Shown here: piece after piece, positions 31,713-40,323 of the stretch | Position numbering within the stretch: position 1 is the first letter of the stretch | Layout: each line of letters starts with the position of its first letter | Origin: Variovorax gracilis | Lineage (GTDB): Bacteria > Pseudomonadota > Gammaproteobacteria > Burkholderiales > Burkholderiaceae_C | Assembly: GCF_030317115.1 (NCBI RefSeq) | Contig: NZ_JASZYF010000002.1 | Location: 124,001-188,000, forward strand | DNA: 64,000 bases | Reading direction: 5' to 3' | The notes under the pieces: generated by a model | Database searches by the model: none | What the model saw: only the letters and a program-made list of their open reading frames with translations | What the model was told of the DNA's origin: nothing | Translations under genes and position numbers: made by a program

Positions 31713-32618
31713 ATGCATACGACCCTGATTTCCGCCGAAGAGCTCATCGCCTTGCACGGCAGCGACTCGCCGCTGATGGTTTTCGATTGCACCTTCGACC
31801 TGATGAAACCCGAGGCCGGCGCGCAGCAGTACCGGGCAGCGCACATCCCGGGCGCGGTGTACGCCAATCTCGACACCGACCTCAGCGCGAAGCACGGCGT
31901 CGCCGGCGCCCACGGCGTCGTCGTGGCGCAGGACGAGGGCCCTCCCGCATCGGGCGGCCGCCATCCGCTGCCAAGCCGCGAGAAGTTCGCGGGCTGGCTG
32001 TCGAGCGTGGGCTTTGCCAACAACATGCAGGCGGTGGTGTACGACCGAAACGGTGCCAATTACTGCGGCCGGCTCTGGTGGATGCTCAAGTGGATGGGCC
32101 ACGATGCCGTGGCCGTGCTCGATGGCGGCCTGCAGGCCTGGCAGTCGGCGGGCGGCGAAATCACCGGCCGCGAGGAGGCCTCGCACTTCCGGTCGAACTT
32201 CGTCGCAGACAAGCCGCTGCTCGCGCTCGCGAATACGAAGACCGTGGCCGCGCATCTCGAGCAAGCTGACCAGACGCTGATCGACGCGCGCGCGGCCGCA
32301 AGATATCGCGGCGAGGTGGAACCTCTGGACCCGATCGCGGGTCACATCCCGGGGGCCTTGAACCGGCCCTTTACCGAGAACCTCGGTCCCGACGGGAAGT
32401 TCAAGCCGGCCGCGCAACTGCGCGCCGAATTCGAAGCACTTCTGGCGGGCCGGGATCCCACCACGGTCGTCCACCAGTGCGGCAGCGGCGTGAGCGCGCT
32501 GCCCAACCTGCTCGCCATGCAGATCGCAGGGCTCGGGCCGACCGCGCTCTATGCCGGCAGCTGGAGCGAGTGGAGCAACACGCCGGGGCTGCCGACCCGG
32601 CAAGGCGCACAACCATGA
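31713..32618 (+). CDS. Sulfurtransferase (3-mercaptopyruvate/thiosulfate type)
   Basis: A 301-residue protein of two rhodanese domains. The C-terminal domain carries the active loop CGSGVSA (in VVHQCGSGVSALPN). The Ser-Gly after the first residues of the loop resembles mercaptopyruvate sulfurtransferase (CGSGVTA) rather than thiosulfate-preferring enzymes (CRKGVTA), so SseA-like activity is likely. The N-terminal domain ends AVVYDRNGANYCGRLWWMLK and has the linker AVLDGGLQAWQSAGG. No signal peptide. Its stop overlaps the start of the zinc-operon protein (ATGA), coupling it to the next genes. Confidence 0.88.
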   Translation: MHTTLISAEELIALHGSDSPLMVFDCTFDLMKPEAGAQQYRAAHIPGAVYANLDTDLSAKHGVAGAHGVVVAQDEGPPASGGRHPLPSREKFAGWLSSVGFANNMQAVVYDRNGANYCGRLWWMLKWMGHDAVAVLDGGLQAWQSAGGEITGREEASHFRSNFVADKPLLALANTKTVAAHLEQADQTLIDARAAARYRGEVEPLDPIAGHIPGALNRPFTENLGPDGKFKPAAQLRAEFEALLAGRDPTTVVHQCGSGVSALPNLLAMQIAGLGPTALYAGSWSEWSNTPGLPTRQGAQP

Positions 32619-33169
32619 TCCTGACGAGCAGGCCGCTTTCGACTCTCGCACTGACCGCTCTCTTCGCACTCTCCTCACTCCCTTTCGCTGCCTCGGCCCA
32701 GACTCAGCACGCCCACGTGCATGGACAGATCAAGCTCGACGTCGTCGTCGAAGGCCCTACCGTCGTGATCGAGATGGGATCGCCGCTCGACAATTTCGTC
32801 GGCTTCGAACGCGCGCCGCGCACCGACGCCGAGAAGAAGGCCGTCGACGATGCCGTCACGCAGCTTCGCGCGGCGGACCATCTCTTCAAGATCGACCCGA
32901 CCGCCAATTGCAAGCTCGGGCCCGTGACGCTGCGCTCCGCCGCGCTGGGCATGGGCAAGCCCGACGCCAACGCCACCGAAGGCCACGCCGACCTCGACGC
33001 CACCTTCGCTTTCAACTGCACCAACGCGGCGGCGGCCAAGTTCATCGACATCGATCTCTTCAACGCATTCAAGGGACCCCGCCAGATCGAGGCCCAGATC
33101 GCTTCGCCGCAAGGCCAGTTCAAGCGCACGCTGAAACGGCCTGCAACGCGACTGAGCTGGACCAAGTGA
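32615..33169 (+). CDS. ZrgA-like (DUF2796) periplasmic metal-uptake protein
   Basis: A 184-residue protein with a signal peptide ending SAQTQ, then HAHVHGQIKLDVVVEGP, the His-rich opening typical of DUF2796/ZrgA proteins. Further markers are GSPLDNFVGFERAPRT and a C-terminal FIDIDLFNAF segment. In Vibrio a related operon (zrg) takes part in zinc uptake together with an ABC ATPase and permease, as found in the next genes. Binding of Zn(II) by the His cluster is an inference. No Zur-type box was seen upstream. Confidence 0.8.
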   Translation: MILTSRPLSTLALTALFALSSLPFAASAQTQHAHVHGQIKLDVVVEGPTVVIEMGSPLDNFVGFERAPRTDAEKKAVDDAVTQLRAADHLFKIDPTANCKLGPVTLRSAALGMGKPDANATEGHADLDATFAFNCTNAAAAKFIDIDLFNAFKGPRQIEAQIASPQGQFKRTLKRPATRLSWTK

Positions 33170-33176
33170 TTCGCCC

Positions 33177-33881
33177 GTGACGTTCGTCCTTTCTGCCGAA
33201 TCGCTGCGCTTCGCCTGGCCCGGCGCCCGGACGCCCTGCATCGACATCGAACGGCTGGACATCTCGGCCGGCGAGGCTGTCTTCCTGCATGGCCCGAGCG
33301 GCTGCGGCAAGAGCACGCTGCTGTCGCTGCTGGCCGGCGTGCTGGTGGCCGACTCGGGCCGCATCACCCTGCTCGGACATGACTGGGCCGCACTTTCGGG
33401 CGCCGAACGTGACCGGTCGCGCGTCGCACATGTGGGCTACATCTTCCAGCAGTTCAATTTGCTGCCGTACCTGAGCGTGCTCGACAACGTGCTGCTGCCC
33501 TGCCGCTTCTCGGCGCGGCGCATGGCTCGGGCTTCCCGCGACGGCACGGCACGCGCGCAGGCCGAAGCGCTGCTCGCCCAGATGGGCCTGGATGCCAGCC
33601 TGTGGCAGCGCCAGGCGATGCAACTGTCGGTCGGCCAGCAACAGCGCGTGGCCGCCGCGCGAGCGCTCGTCGGCCACCCGGAAGTCGTGATCGCCGACGA
33701 GCCGACCTCGGCACTCGACGAAGACCGCCGCGAAGCCTTCCTCGATGTGCTGCTGTCGGCCTGCAGTTCGAACCACAGCGCGCTCGTTTTCGTGAGCCAC
33801 GACCAGCGCATTGCCGAGCGCTTCTCGCGCCATGTGCTGCTGCCCGAGATCAATCGGGCGGCTTCGGTGGAGCCTGCATGA
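33177..33881 (+). CDS. ABC transporter ATP-binding protein (LolD/MacB type) of zrg-like system
   Basis: A 234-residue ATPase: Walker A GPSGCGKSTLL, Q-loop FQQFNLLPYLSV, signature LSVGQQQRVAAARAL, Walker B VVIADEP, D-loop SALDE, and H-loop FVSHDQRIA. The signature has Val where most families have Gly (LSGGQ). It belongs to the class that pairs with FtsX-like permeases of four helices rather than classic import channels. GTG 33177 lies eight bases after the ZrgA-like stop; its own stop overlaps the permease start (ATGA). Confidence 0.85.
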   Translation: MTFVLSAESLRFAWPGARTPCIDIERLDISAGEAVFLHGPSGCGKSTLLSLLAGVLVADSGRITLLGHDWAALSGAERDRSRVAHVGYIFQQFNLLPYLSVLDNVLLPCRFSARRMARASRDGTARAQAEALLAQMGLDASLWQRQAMQLSVGQQQRVAAARALVGHPEVVIADEPTSALDEDRREAFLDVLLSACSSNHSALVFVSHDQRIAERFSRHVLLPEINRAASVEPA

Positions 33882-35140
33882 AGGCACTCTTCGGAATCGC
33901 GTGGCGCAGTGCCTGGAATCGGCGCTTCACTCTTGCACTGACCGTGCTGTCGATCGCGCTATCGACCTTCCTGCTGCTTGGCGTCGAACGCATCCGTACC
34001 GAACTGCGCGAGAACTTCTCGTCCTCGGTGTCGGGCGCCGACCTGATCGTCGGCGCGCGCACCGGCTCGACGCAGTTGCTGCTCTATTCCGTGTTTCGCA
34101 TCGGCGCGGCCACCAACAACGTGCAATGGAAGAGCGTGCAGGCGCTCGCCGCGCACCCCGGCGTGGAGTGGGTCGTGCCGCTGTCGCTCGGCGACTCGCA
34201 TCGCGGCTACTCGGTGCTGGCCACCACGCCCGCCTACTTCGAGCACTTTCATTACGGCAATCGGCAAGCGCTCCGGATGCGCGAGGGCAAGCCGTTCAGC
34301 GATCTCTTCGATGCCGTGGTCGGCGCCGAGGTCGCCGACAAGCTGGGCTACCACGTCGGCCAGAAGATCACGCTGGCCCACGGCAGCGGGGAGCTGAATG
34401 TTTCCGAGCATGCCGACAAGCCTTTCACCGTGGTGGGGGTGCTGGCACGCACCGGCACGCCGGTCGACCGCACGGTGCACATCGGGCTTTCGGCCATGGA
34501 AGCCATTCACCTCGAATGGATGGGCGGTGCTCCGATGCCCGGGGTGAAGATCCCGCCCGAGCAGTTGCGCAAATTCGACCTCACACCCAAGAATGTGACC
34601 GCCGCGCTGGTCGGCCTGAAGAACCGCGCCGCCGTGTTCTCGGTACAGCGCTGGATCTCCACCTACGCGGGCGAGCCGTTGATGGCCATCCTGCCCGGCG
34701 TGGCGCTCGACGAACTGTGGGGCGTGATCGGCGTCGGCGAGAACGCGCTGCTGCTGATGTCGGCGCTGGTCGCTCTCGTCAGCCTCGCTGGGTTGGTATC
34801 GGTGGTGATGGCCAGCCTCAACGAGCGACGCCGGGAGTTGGCGGTGCTGCGCGCCGTCGGCGCCAGCCTGCGCCACGTCCTCGCGCTGCTGGCGCTCGAA
34901 GGCGCGCTGGTCACGCTGCTGGGCGTGGCGACCGGCATCGTCCTCGCCGTGCTCGGCATCGCCCTGCTCTCGCCCTGGCTTCAGTCGCAGTTCGGACTGT
35001 CACTGCGCCTGTCCGAACCTACACTGAACGAATGGACGCTGCTCGCGAGCCTGGTCGTGGCTGGCTGGGTCGCCAGCCTGCTACCGGGCATTCGCGCCTA
35101 TCGGCTCTCGCTGGCCGACGGCCTTTCTCCAAGGATCTGA
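33878..35140 (+). CDS. FtsX-like ABC permease of zrg-like system
   Basis: A 420-residue membrane protein with the MacB/FtsX layout: one N-terminal helix (FTLALTVLSIALSTFLLLGV), a periplasmic domain of about 230 residues (GADLIVGARTGSTQLLLYSV; VPLSLGDSHRGYSVLATTP; FTVVGVLARTGTPVDRTVHI), then three C-terminal helices ending in LRLSEPTLNEW and LPGIRAYRLSLADGLSPRI. RRRELAVLRAVGASLRHVL is the FtsX coupling motif. Such transporters act on periplasmic or envelope substrates mechanically rather than as classic importers, which fits an accessory role in metal handling. Confidence 0.87.
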   Translation: MKALFGIAWRSAWNRRFTLALTVLSIALSTFLLLGVERIRTELRENFSSSVSGADLIVGARTGSTQLLLYSVFRIGAATNNVQWKSVQALAAHPGVEWVVPLSLGDSHRGYSVLATTPAYFEHFHYGNRQALRMREGKPFSDLFDAVVGAEVADKLGYHVGQKITLAHGSGELNVSEHADKPFTVVGVLARTGTPVDRTVHIGLSAMEAIHLEWMGGAPMPGVKIPPEQLRKFDLTPKNVTAALVGLKNRAAVFSVQRWISTYAGEPLMAILPGVALDELWGVIGVGENALLLMSALVALVSLAGLVSVVMASLNERRRELAVLRAVGASLRHVLALLALEGALVTLLGVATGIVLAVLGIALLSPWLQSQFGLSLRLSEPTLNEWTLLASLVVAGWVASLLPGIRAYRLSLADGLSPRI

Positions 35141-35142
35141 AC

Positions 35143-35742
35143 ATGTTATTGCGCCTCCCCGTTTCCTTCCTTCTCGCAGTCGTCGTCGCCGGCAGTGCAC
35201 TGGCGGCCGAACCTTCGCCACAAGCCACCTCGCCGACCAATCCGCTCGGCGGCAAGCCAGCCGACGCCAAGTCGGCACCCGGCCAGCCCCGCGTCATCTC
35301 GTGGGAAGAACTGGTGCCAAAGGACTGGGACCCGATGAAGGAACTCAAGGGCATGGACCTGAGCAAGCTCGACGACAGCGACCCGCGCGCCAACGAGATG
35401 CTGATGAAGCTGCAGGAGATGTCGAACAACGCGCCGACCAACGCCGCGATGAACGGCGTCGAGGTGAAGATCCCCGGCTTCATCGTGCCACTCGAAGAAA
35501 ACAAGGGCGAAGTCACGGAGTTCCTGCTGGTGCCCTACTTCGGCGCCTGCATCCACACACCACCGCCCCCGGCCAACCAGATCCTGCACGTACGCCCGAA
35601 GCAAGGCGCGAAGTTCCGCGCCATGGACACGGTGTGGGTCACCGGCAAGCTGCAGACCGTGCGCAACGATTCGATGATGGGCGTGAGCGGCTATCACGTC
35701 ACCGCCGACAGCGTCACCAAGTACACCGGCGGCGCGAAGTAG
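35143..35742 (+). CDS. DUF3299 periplasmic protein, last gene of zrg-like operon
   Basis: A 199-residue protein with a signal peptide (VVVAGSALAAEP). The DUF3299 core includes ISWEELVPKDWDPM, MNGVEVKIPGFIVPLEENKG, and FLLVPYFGACIHTPPPPANQ, then VWVTGKLQT. A single Cys followed by His-Thr-Pro-Pro-Pro is characteristic of the family and could bind metal. It starts two bases after the permease stop. The set DUF2796, LolD-like ATPase, FtsX-like permease and DUF3299 recurs together in proteobacteria. Confidence 0.82.
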   Translation: MLLRLPVSFLLAVVVAGSALAAEPSPQATSPTNPLGGKPADAKSAPGQPRVISWEELVPKDWDPMKELKGMDLSKLDDSDPRANEMLMKLQEMSNNAPTNAAMNGVEVKIPGFIVPLEENKGEVTEFLLVPYFGACIHTPPPPANQILHVRPKQGAKFRAMDTVWVTGKLQTVRNDSMMGVSGYHVTADSVTKYTGGAK

Positions 35743-35755
35743 CAAGGACCTGCCG

Positions 35756-36232
35756 CTACAGCGACTTCGTCATGAAGACGCTGTAGGGATCATCGACGTA
35801 GCTGCCGAAGGCCGCGCAGTGCATGAAGCCGAACGATTCGTACAGCTTCTGCGCCGGCTCGAACGCCTTCATGCTGCCCGTCTCGAGACTCAATCGATCG
35901 TAGGAACGTGCCCGCGCCTCCTCGATGATGCGATGAAGCACCGCACGCGCGACCCCTCGTCCGCGATGCGCGTCCGAGGTTCGCATCGACTTGACCTCGC
36001 CGTGTTTCGGCGAAATCTCACGAAGCGCACCGCAGCCGAGCAGTTCGCCGCCTTCCCACACGGTCCAGAACGTGACGTCCGGCTGCCGCAGCTTGTCGAT
36101 GTCCAGCGCATGCACGCTGCCTGGCGGCGAAATCTCGTGCATGTTGCGCAAGTGCGCCTCGAGCAACGCGCGAATCTCCGGGCCCGCCAGATCGTCGAGC
36201 CTGATCTGCATCTCCGGGCGCGAAGGCTTCAC
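35756..36232 (-). CDS. GNAT-family N-acetyltransferase
   Basis: A 158-residue acetyltransferase. The acetyl-CoA loop lies in MRTSDAHRGRGVARAVLHRI (Arg-Gly-x-Gly-x-Ala pattern), followed by LETGSMKAFEPAQKLYESFG, which closes the GNAT fold. It resembles the YafP/PhnO-like small-molecule branch; the acceptor is unknown. The GTG start at 36232 overlaps the stop of the upstream M20 peptidase (GTGA), so the two are co-translated; an in-frame ATG lies at 36211. Confidence 0.85.
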   Translation of the reverse strand: MKPSRPEMQIRLDDLAGPEIRALLEAHLRNMHEISPPGSVHALDIDKLRQPDVTFWTVWEGGELLGCGALREISPKHGEVKSMRTSDAHRGRGVARAVLHRIIEEARARSYDRLSLETGSMKAFEPAQKLYESFGFMHCAAFGSYVDDPYSVFMTKSL

Positions 36233-37494
36233 TGCTTCCCGATCTCGGTCAGCAGTCTTGTCACGAGGTACAGGCGCGGCACGATCGAATCGACTTCGAT
36301 GTACTCGTCCTTCGCGTGATAGCCAAAGCCCGCGAGGCCGAAGCTCTCGAGCACGGTCGCCTTGCCTGAACGGCCTGCAAAGCCAGCATCGGTGCCCCCG
36401 CCGGTCATCGGCGCCAAACCGAGGTCGCGGTCGATTTCCTTGTAGATGGCCTGCGCCTTTGCACCGAGCGCGGCGCCCTTCTCGCCCGCGAGGAATGCGG
36501 GGCGCCCCACTTCGACCTTCAGCGTGGTCTCGGTCTCGGGGATCAGTTTGCCGCTGGCGAGCTTGCTTTGCAGCGCGGCTTCGAGCTTCTTCTCGGCGCC
36601 GGGCTGCGTGATGCGGATGTCGCCCAAGGCTTGCGCCTTCGCCGTGATCTGGTTGAGCGGGCCATTCGCGCTCGCCACCGTCCAGTTCAGCGTGGCGCCG
36701 GGTGTGTCCTTGGGAACGTCCTTGGTCTCCAGCATCTGGTAGGCCAATTCGTAGAGCGCATTGCGGCCCAGTTCAGGCGCAGCGCCGGCATGCGAGGCGC
36801 GGCCCTTGACCTCGAGCGTGGCGGTCGCGATGCCGGCGGCACCCAGCAGCAGCGATTCACCCTTTGCCACCGATTTCGCCGCGGTCGGTTCGAAGGACAG
36901 CACGGTGTCGTGCTGGTCGGCCAAAGTGGAAATCAGTTCGCCCGAACCGACGGAGCCGACTTCCTCGTCGGGATTGAACAGCACGGTGAGCGTGTCGTAG
37001 TCGCGCCAGCCCGCGTTGGCGAGGATCTTCAAAGAAGCGAGCATCACCGCAATGCCGCCCTTGTCGTCGGCGATGCCCGGACCGTAGATGCGGTTGCCGT
37101 CCACCTTGTACGGCTGCGTGCCGAGGATGCCGGGCGCATACACGGTGTCCATGTGCGCCTGCAACATGATCTTGCGCTTGCCCGTACCCTTGAGCGTGCC
37201 CACGACGATATCGGCGCCGGCACCGGCCGTGGCCTTGCGTCGCTCGGTCTTGAAACCGATCCCCTTGAGTTGGCCTTCGATCACGCCGGCCATCTTCGCC
37301 AGGCCGTCGACGTTGAGGCTGCCCGACTCGATCAGCACCATTTCCTTGAGGTTCTCGATCACGGCAGGCTGTGCCTTTTCAGCGGCGGCAAGCAACTTGG
37401 CATCGGGCGCGGCCTGCGCCGTCATGGCCGCGAACACGAGGCTGCAGGTCAGCGCCGTGGAAGAGAGGCCACCGGAAAAACGCTTTGTCATCAT
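36229..37494 (-). CDS. Exported M20-family glutamate carboxypeptidase-like metallopeptidase (paralogue 1)
   Basis: A 421-residue peptidase with a signal peptide (SLVFAAMTAQAAP). M20 metal-binding motifs are present: LQAHMDTVY, the bridging Asp in GIADDKGGIAV, the Glu pair NPDEEVGS, and a late TGGGTDAGFAG with the final His in GYHAKDEYIE. It resembles carboxypeptidase G2, which removes C-terminal glutamate from folates and peptides in the periplasm. ATG ATG at 37494/37491 are both possible starts. It is paralogous to the protein at 44376-45677, sharing the same motif series. Confidence 0.88.
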   Translation of the reverse strand: MMTKRFSGGLSSTALTCSLVFAAMTAQAAPDAKLLAAAEKAQPAVIENLKEMVLIESGSLNVDGLAKMAGVIEGQLKGIGFKTERRKATAGAGADIVVGTLKGTGKRKIMLQAHMDTVYAPGILGTQPYKVDGNRIYGPGIADDKGGIAVMLASLKILANAGWRDYDTLTVLFNPDEEVGSVGSGELISTLADQHDTVLSFEPTAAKSVAKGESLLLGAAGIATATLEVKGRASHAGAAPELGRNALYELAYQMLETKDVPKDTPGATLNWTVASANGPLNQITAKAQALGDIRITQPGAEKKLEAALQSKLASGKLIPETETTLKVEVGRPAFLAGEKGAALGAKAQAIYKEIDRDLGLAPMTGGGTDAGFAGRSGKATVLESFGLAGFGYHAKDEYIEVDSIVPRLYLVTRLLTEIGKQ

Positions 37495-37679
37495 TTGGAG
37501 AATGTCGGAGTTGAAAGGCGACGGGAAGCATATTTCACGCCCGTGGCCCTACAAGCAAATGCGGGACATGGGGCATGCAGGCCTCGGGTTTCAACTAAGA
37601 GTGCCGACCGCCCAAGACGTGCCAACATGGGGCGGCAAGCCTTGTGCAATCCGCACGTCCCCCTTCGACTGGAGGCCCC

Positions 37680-37889
37680 ATGTCCAATCACGTCTACAAG
37701 CTCCTCGAACTCACCGGCTCATCGCCCACGAGCAGCGACGACGCCGTGCTGCGCGCCATCGCCAAGGCCAGCGAATCGGTACGTAACATCCAGTGGTTCG
37801 AGGTGACCGAAACGCGCGGCCACGTGGTGGACGGCAAGGTCGCCCACTGGCAGGTGACGATCAAGGCAGGCTTCACGTTGGAGGACTAG
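37680..37889 (+). CDS. Dodecin flavin-storage protein
   Basis: A 69-residue protein matching dodecin: [20 protein letters not shown], then a helix [20 protein letters not shown], and [14 protein letters not shown] at the end. The Trp in NIQWFEV stacks on flavin pairs and the Gln in WQV contacts the isoalloxazine ring in characterised dodecins. Twelve copies form a hollow sphere that buffers free flavin. GGAGG precedes ATG 37680. It is a single-gene unit followed by a family A repeat. Confidence 0.92.
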   Translation: MSNHVYKLLELTGSSPTSSDDAVLRAIAKASESVRNIQWFEVTETRGHVVDGKVAHWQVTIKAGFTLED

Positions 37890-37901
37890 CCCCGCGACGC
37901 T

Positions 37902-37995
37902 CCAGGAATGCCGCGGAATCGGCTCCGCCGGGCCGCAGGTGTTGCCGCCGGCAGAGGGTGGCGGCTACACGAAGTGAGCAAGCCTGGGGGCGAGC
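37902..37995 (-). repeat. Dispersed intergenic repeat, family A, copy 4 (reverse orientation)
   Basis: The best-preserved copy. Read on the minus strand it begins CTCGCCCCCAGGCTTGCTCA and ends GGCGGAGCCGATTCCGCGGC then ATTCCTGGA. It fills the gap between the stops of two convergent genes (dodecin and the acidic protein), a position where transcription should end. Confidence 0.85.
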
Positions 37996-37999
37996 CAGA

Positions 38000-38233
38000 T
38001 CAATCAGGGGCCTGGATTACGCGGTCGAATTCCTCGTCAGCCGGGACGTTGTCGGCATCGAGTTCGCTGGCATCGGTCAGGTCGATGCCGGTTTCTTCGG
38101 ACAGTTCGTCGGTCGCTTCGGCTTCGTCTTCATCGAACGCCTCGTCGTCCTCGGGCAAGGCGTCATCGGCTTCGTCGATCTCGGGTTCGTCTGCGGCTTC
38201 TCCGGGACGCAGAGGGGGGTCGGCGCTGATCAT
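38000..38233 (-). CDS. Small highly acidic protein of unknown function
   Basis: A 77-residue protein composed largely of Asp, Glu and Ala, with no Cys, Trp, His or Lys and few aromatic residues; it is likely disordered. I do not recognise a family. ATG 38233 is chosen because AGGAG lies eight bases upstream; an ATG at 38266 would add 11 residues but lacks a ribosome site. Asp/Glu-rich mini-proteins can mimic DNA or buffer basic partners, but nothing here shows such a role. It is convergent with dodecin across a family A repeat. Confidence 0.6.
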   Translation of the reverse strand: MISADPPLRPGEAADEPEIDEADDALPEDDEAFDEDEAEATDELSEETGIDLTDASELDADNVPADEEFDRVIQAPD

Positions 38234-38352
38234 GATCGGGGCTCCTGGCTGACTGATGTTTCGCATGATGCACCCCGAGTGTGGGTCCCAGCCGAATCAG
38301 CCACTTCGGCGAAGGGGCAACAAGCGTGTCAGAAAGTGCCGCGGGTGTCCAC

Positions 38353-39267
38353 TCAGTGCTTGTGGTCGGACGCCTCGTGCGCGTGGTCCGGATCGGCGGC
38401 AGCGCCGTGCGCATGGTCGTGGTCGGCGTGCGCGAAACGGCTCACAAGCGTGACGAGCAGGATGCCGGCCGCCAGCCACGCGACCTGCAAGGCCGTCTGC
38501 CGCGCCGGCAGCCGCTTCTGCAGTTGCGGGATCAGGTCGGCCAGCGCCACGTAGACGAAGCTGCTGGCCGCCAGGACCAGGAAGTACGGCAGCCAGCCAT
38601 GCAACTGGTCGACCAGCCACCAGCCCGCCAGCCCGCCGAGCGCGGTCATCGTCCCGGCCAGCGAGACCTTGACGAGCGCCACGCGCTGGTTGGACGAACT
38701 CTGGCGCAGCACGACCAGATCGCCGATGTGATGGGGCACCTCGTGCGCGAGGACGGCGATCGCGGCCACCAGGCCCAGGCGCATGTCCGCGACAAATGCC
38801 GAGGCGATCAGGATGCCGTCGCCGAAGCAGTGCACGCTGTCGCCCGTGAGCACGGCCCAGCCGCCGCCCCTGGCGTCGTGCGTGTGCGCATGGCCGTGGG
38901 CGTGCGGGTGGTGATGGTCGTGATCGTGAGCATGGGCCGGGTTGTTTCCATGTCCGTCGTCGTGCTCGCCATGGTGATGCTCATGCCCGTGGTGCCACAG
39001 CTCCGCCTTGTCGAGCAGGAAGAAGAAGACCAGCCCGAACAACAGCACGCCGAACAGCACGGCGGGTGCGATGTGGCTTTCGAAGGCTTCGGGAAGCAGG
39101 TGCATGAAAGCCGTCGCCAACAACGCGCCGGCCGCAAGGCTCAGCAGGTGCTGCGGATTCACGCCGCCGGCGCCGCTGCGCACGCCCACGCGCAGCAGCA
39201 GCGCGGCGATCCAGACACTTCCGATGCCTGCGACCAGCGTCGCGGCGATGATGGCTAACAAGTTCAT
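38353..39267 (-). CDS. ZIP-family metal transporter
   Basis: A 304-residue membrane protein of eight predicted helices. The metal-transport motifs in helices 4 and 5 are HCFGDGILIASAF and AHEVPHHIGD. Between helices 3 and 4 lies a long His/Asp loop (about 40 residues with many His-x-His pairs), and the C-terminus ends in another His/Asp-rich tail, both typical metal-sensing or capture regions. ZIP proteins bring Zn, Fe or other divalent ions into the cytoplasm. ATG 39267 is used because it directly precedes the first helix. Its closeness (5 kb) to the zrg-like operon may be functional. Confidence 0.9.
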   Translation of the reverse strand: MNLLAIIAATLVAGIGSVWIAALLLRVGVRSGAGGVNPQHLLSLAAGALLATAFMHLLPEAFESHIAPAVLFGVLLFGLVFFFLLDKAELWHHGHEHHHGEHDDGHGNNPAHAHDHDHHHPHAHGHAHTHDARGGGWAVLTGDSVHCFGDGILIASAFVADMRLGLVAAIAVLAHEVPHHIGDLVVLRQSSSNQRVALVKVSLAGTMTALGGLAGWWLVDQLHGWLPYFLVLAASSFVYVALADLIPQLQKRLPARQTALQVAWLAAGILLVTLVSRFAHADHDHAHGAAADPDHAHEASDHKH

Positions 39268-39284
39268 GACTGCTTGCGCAATGG

Positions 39285-39318
39285 TGGCAAAAACAAAAGC
39301 CGTCCATCGGACGGCTTT
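39285..39318 (-). terminator. Rho-independent terminator of the dienelactone hydrolase gene
   Basis: Stem AAAGCCGTCC (39296-39305) and GGACGGCTTT (39309-39318) with a three-base loop; read leftward it is followed by TTTTGTTTTTG. It lies 27 bp past the hydrolase stop and ahead of the ZIP gene start, so the two are separate transcripts. Confidence 0.88.
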
Positions 39319-39344
39319 CGATCGAAAGCGGCTGGCGGATGCGG

Positions 39345-40253
39345 CTAGGCCACACCGTTGGCTTTGAACCAGGCCAAGGCGCGCTTCCATCCGTCTTCGG
39401 CCGCTTCCTTGACGTAGCTGGACCGATTGTCGGCATGGAACGCGTGGCCCGCTTCGGGGTACACGACGAATTGCGAGGCCTTGGCCGCCGGTGTACCGGT
39501 TGCCAGGGCGGCCTTCATCTTATCAACCGTGTCAAGCGGAATCCCCTGGTCCTTGCCGCCGTACAGGCCCAGCACGGGCGCCTGCAGGCTGGCGGCGACG
39601 TCGACGGGATGCCGCGGCGCCAGTTCCGAGGGTTGTCCGACCAGCCGGCCGTACCAGGCCACGCCGGCCTTGACCTTGCCCGTTGCCGCATAGAGCCAGA
39701 CGATGCGCCCGCCCCAGCAAAAGCCCGTGATGGCCGCTTCCTGCACGTCGCCGCCGTTCGCGGCCGCGTACCGGAGGGCGCCGTCGAGGTCCGCCATGAC
39801 CTGTGCGTCGGGCACCTTGCTGACGATGTCGGCCTGCAGCTTCGGGATGTCTGTGTACCCCTTGGGATCGCCCTGGCGCGCGTAAAGCTCGGGCGCGATG
39901 GCCAGGTAGCCCGCCTTGGCAAAACGGCGGCAGGTGTCGGCGATGTATTCGTGCACGCCGAAGATTTCCTGGACCACGAGCACCACCGGCAAGCCGGTTT
40001 TTCCGGCTGGCGCAGCAGCATAGGCCGGCACCTCGAAACCATTCACCGTGTACTTGACGGGGCCGGCCTTGAGGCCTTCGTCGGACGTCTTGACGACGGT
40101 CTGCGCCGCGATCGGCAAGGTGGCCGCCGCGTAACCCACGCCGATGGCGGCCTTGAGCGCCGTGCGGCGCGTGGCGCCCTGCTCGGTGCTGTCGCCGGGG
40201 CGGAGCGAGTCGAAATCGGTTTGCAGATCGGAAGCTTTTTCGGAACGAGGCAT
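39345..40253 (-). CDS. Dienelactone hydrolase family protein, exported
   Basis: A 302-residue alpha/beta hydrolase. The N-terminus holds a twin-arginine-like sequence ([20 protein letters not shown]), indicating Tat export. The DLH core has [15 protein letters not shown], the nucleophile elbow [10 protein letters not shown] (Cys as nucleophile), the Asp strand [11 protein letters not shown], and the late His in [10 protein letters not shown], completing a Cys-Asp-His triad. DLH enzymes open lactones formed in aromatic degradation, but exported members often have other, unknown substrates. Transcription ends at the hairpin downstream. Confidence 0.88.
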   Translation of the reverse strand: MPRSEKASDLQTDFDSLRPGDSTEQGATRRTALKAAIGVGYAAATLPIAAQTVVKTSDEGLKAGPVKYTVNGFEVPAYAAAPAGKTGLPVVLVVQEIFGVHEYIADTCRRFAKAGYLAIAPELYARQGDPKGYTDIPKLQADIVSKVPDAQVMADLDGALRYAAANGGDVQEAAITGFCWGGRIVWLYAATGKVKAGVAWYGRLVGQPSELAPRHPVDVAASLQAPVLGLYGGKDQGIPLDTVDKMKAALATGTPAAKASQFVVYPEAGHAFHADNRSSYVKEAAEDGWKRALAWFKANGVA

Positions 40254-40323
40254 ACGGGCGAACTCCTGTTGATTCGACGGACAAAGGACCTGGCGCACGA
40301 GGCGCAGGCCGCAATGTAGGCGA

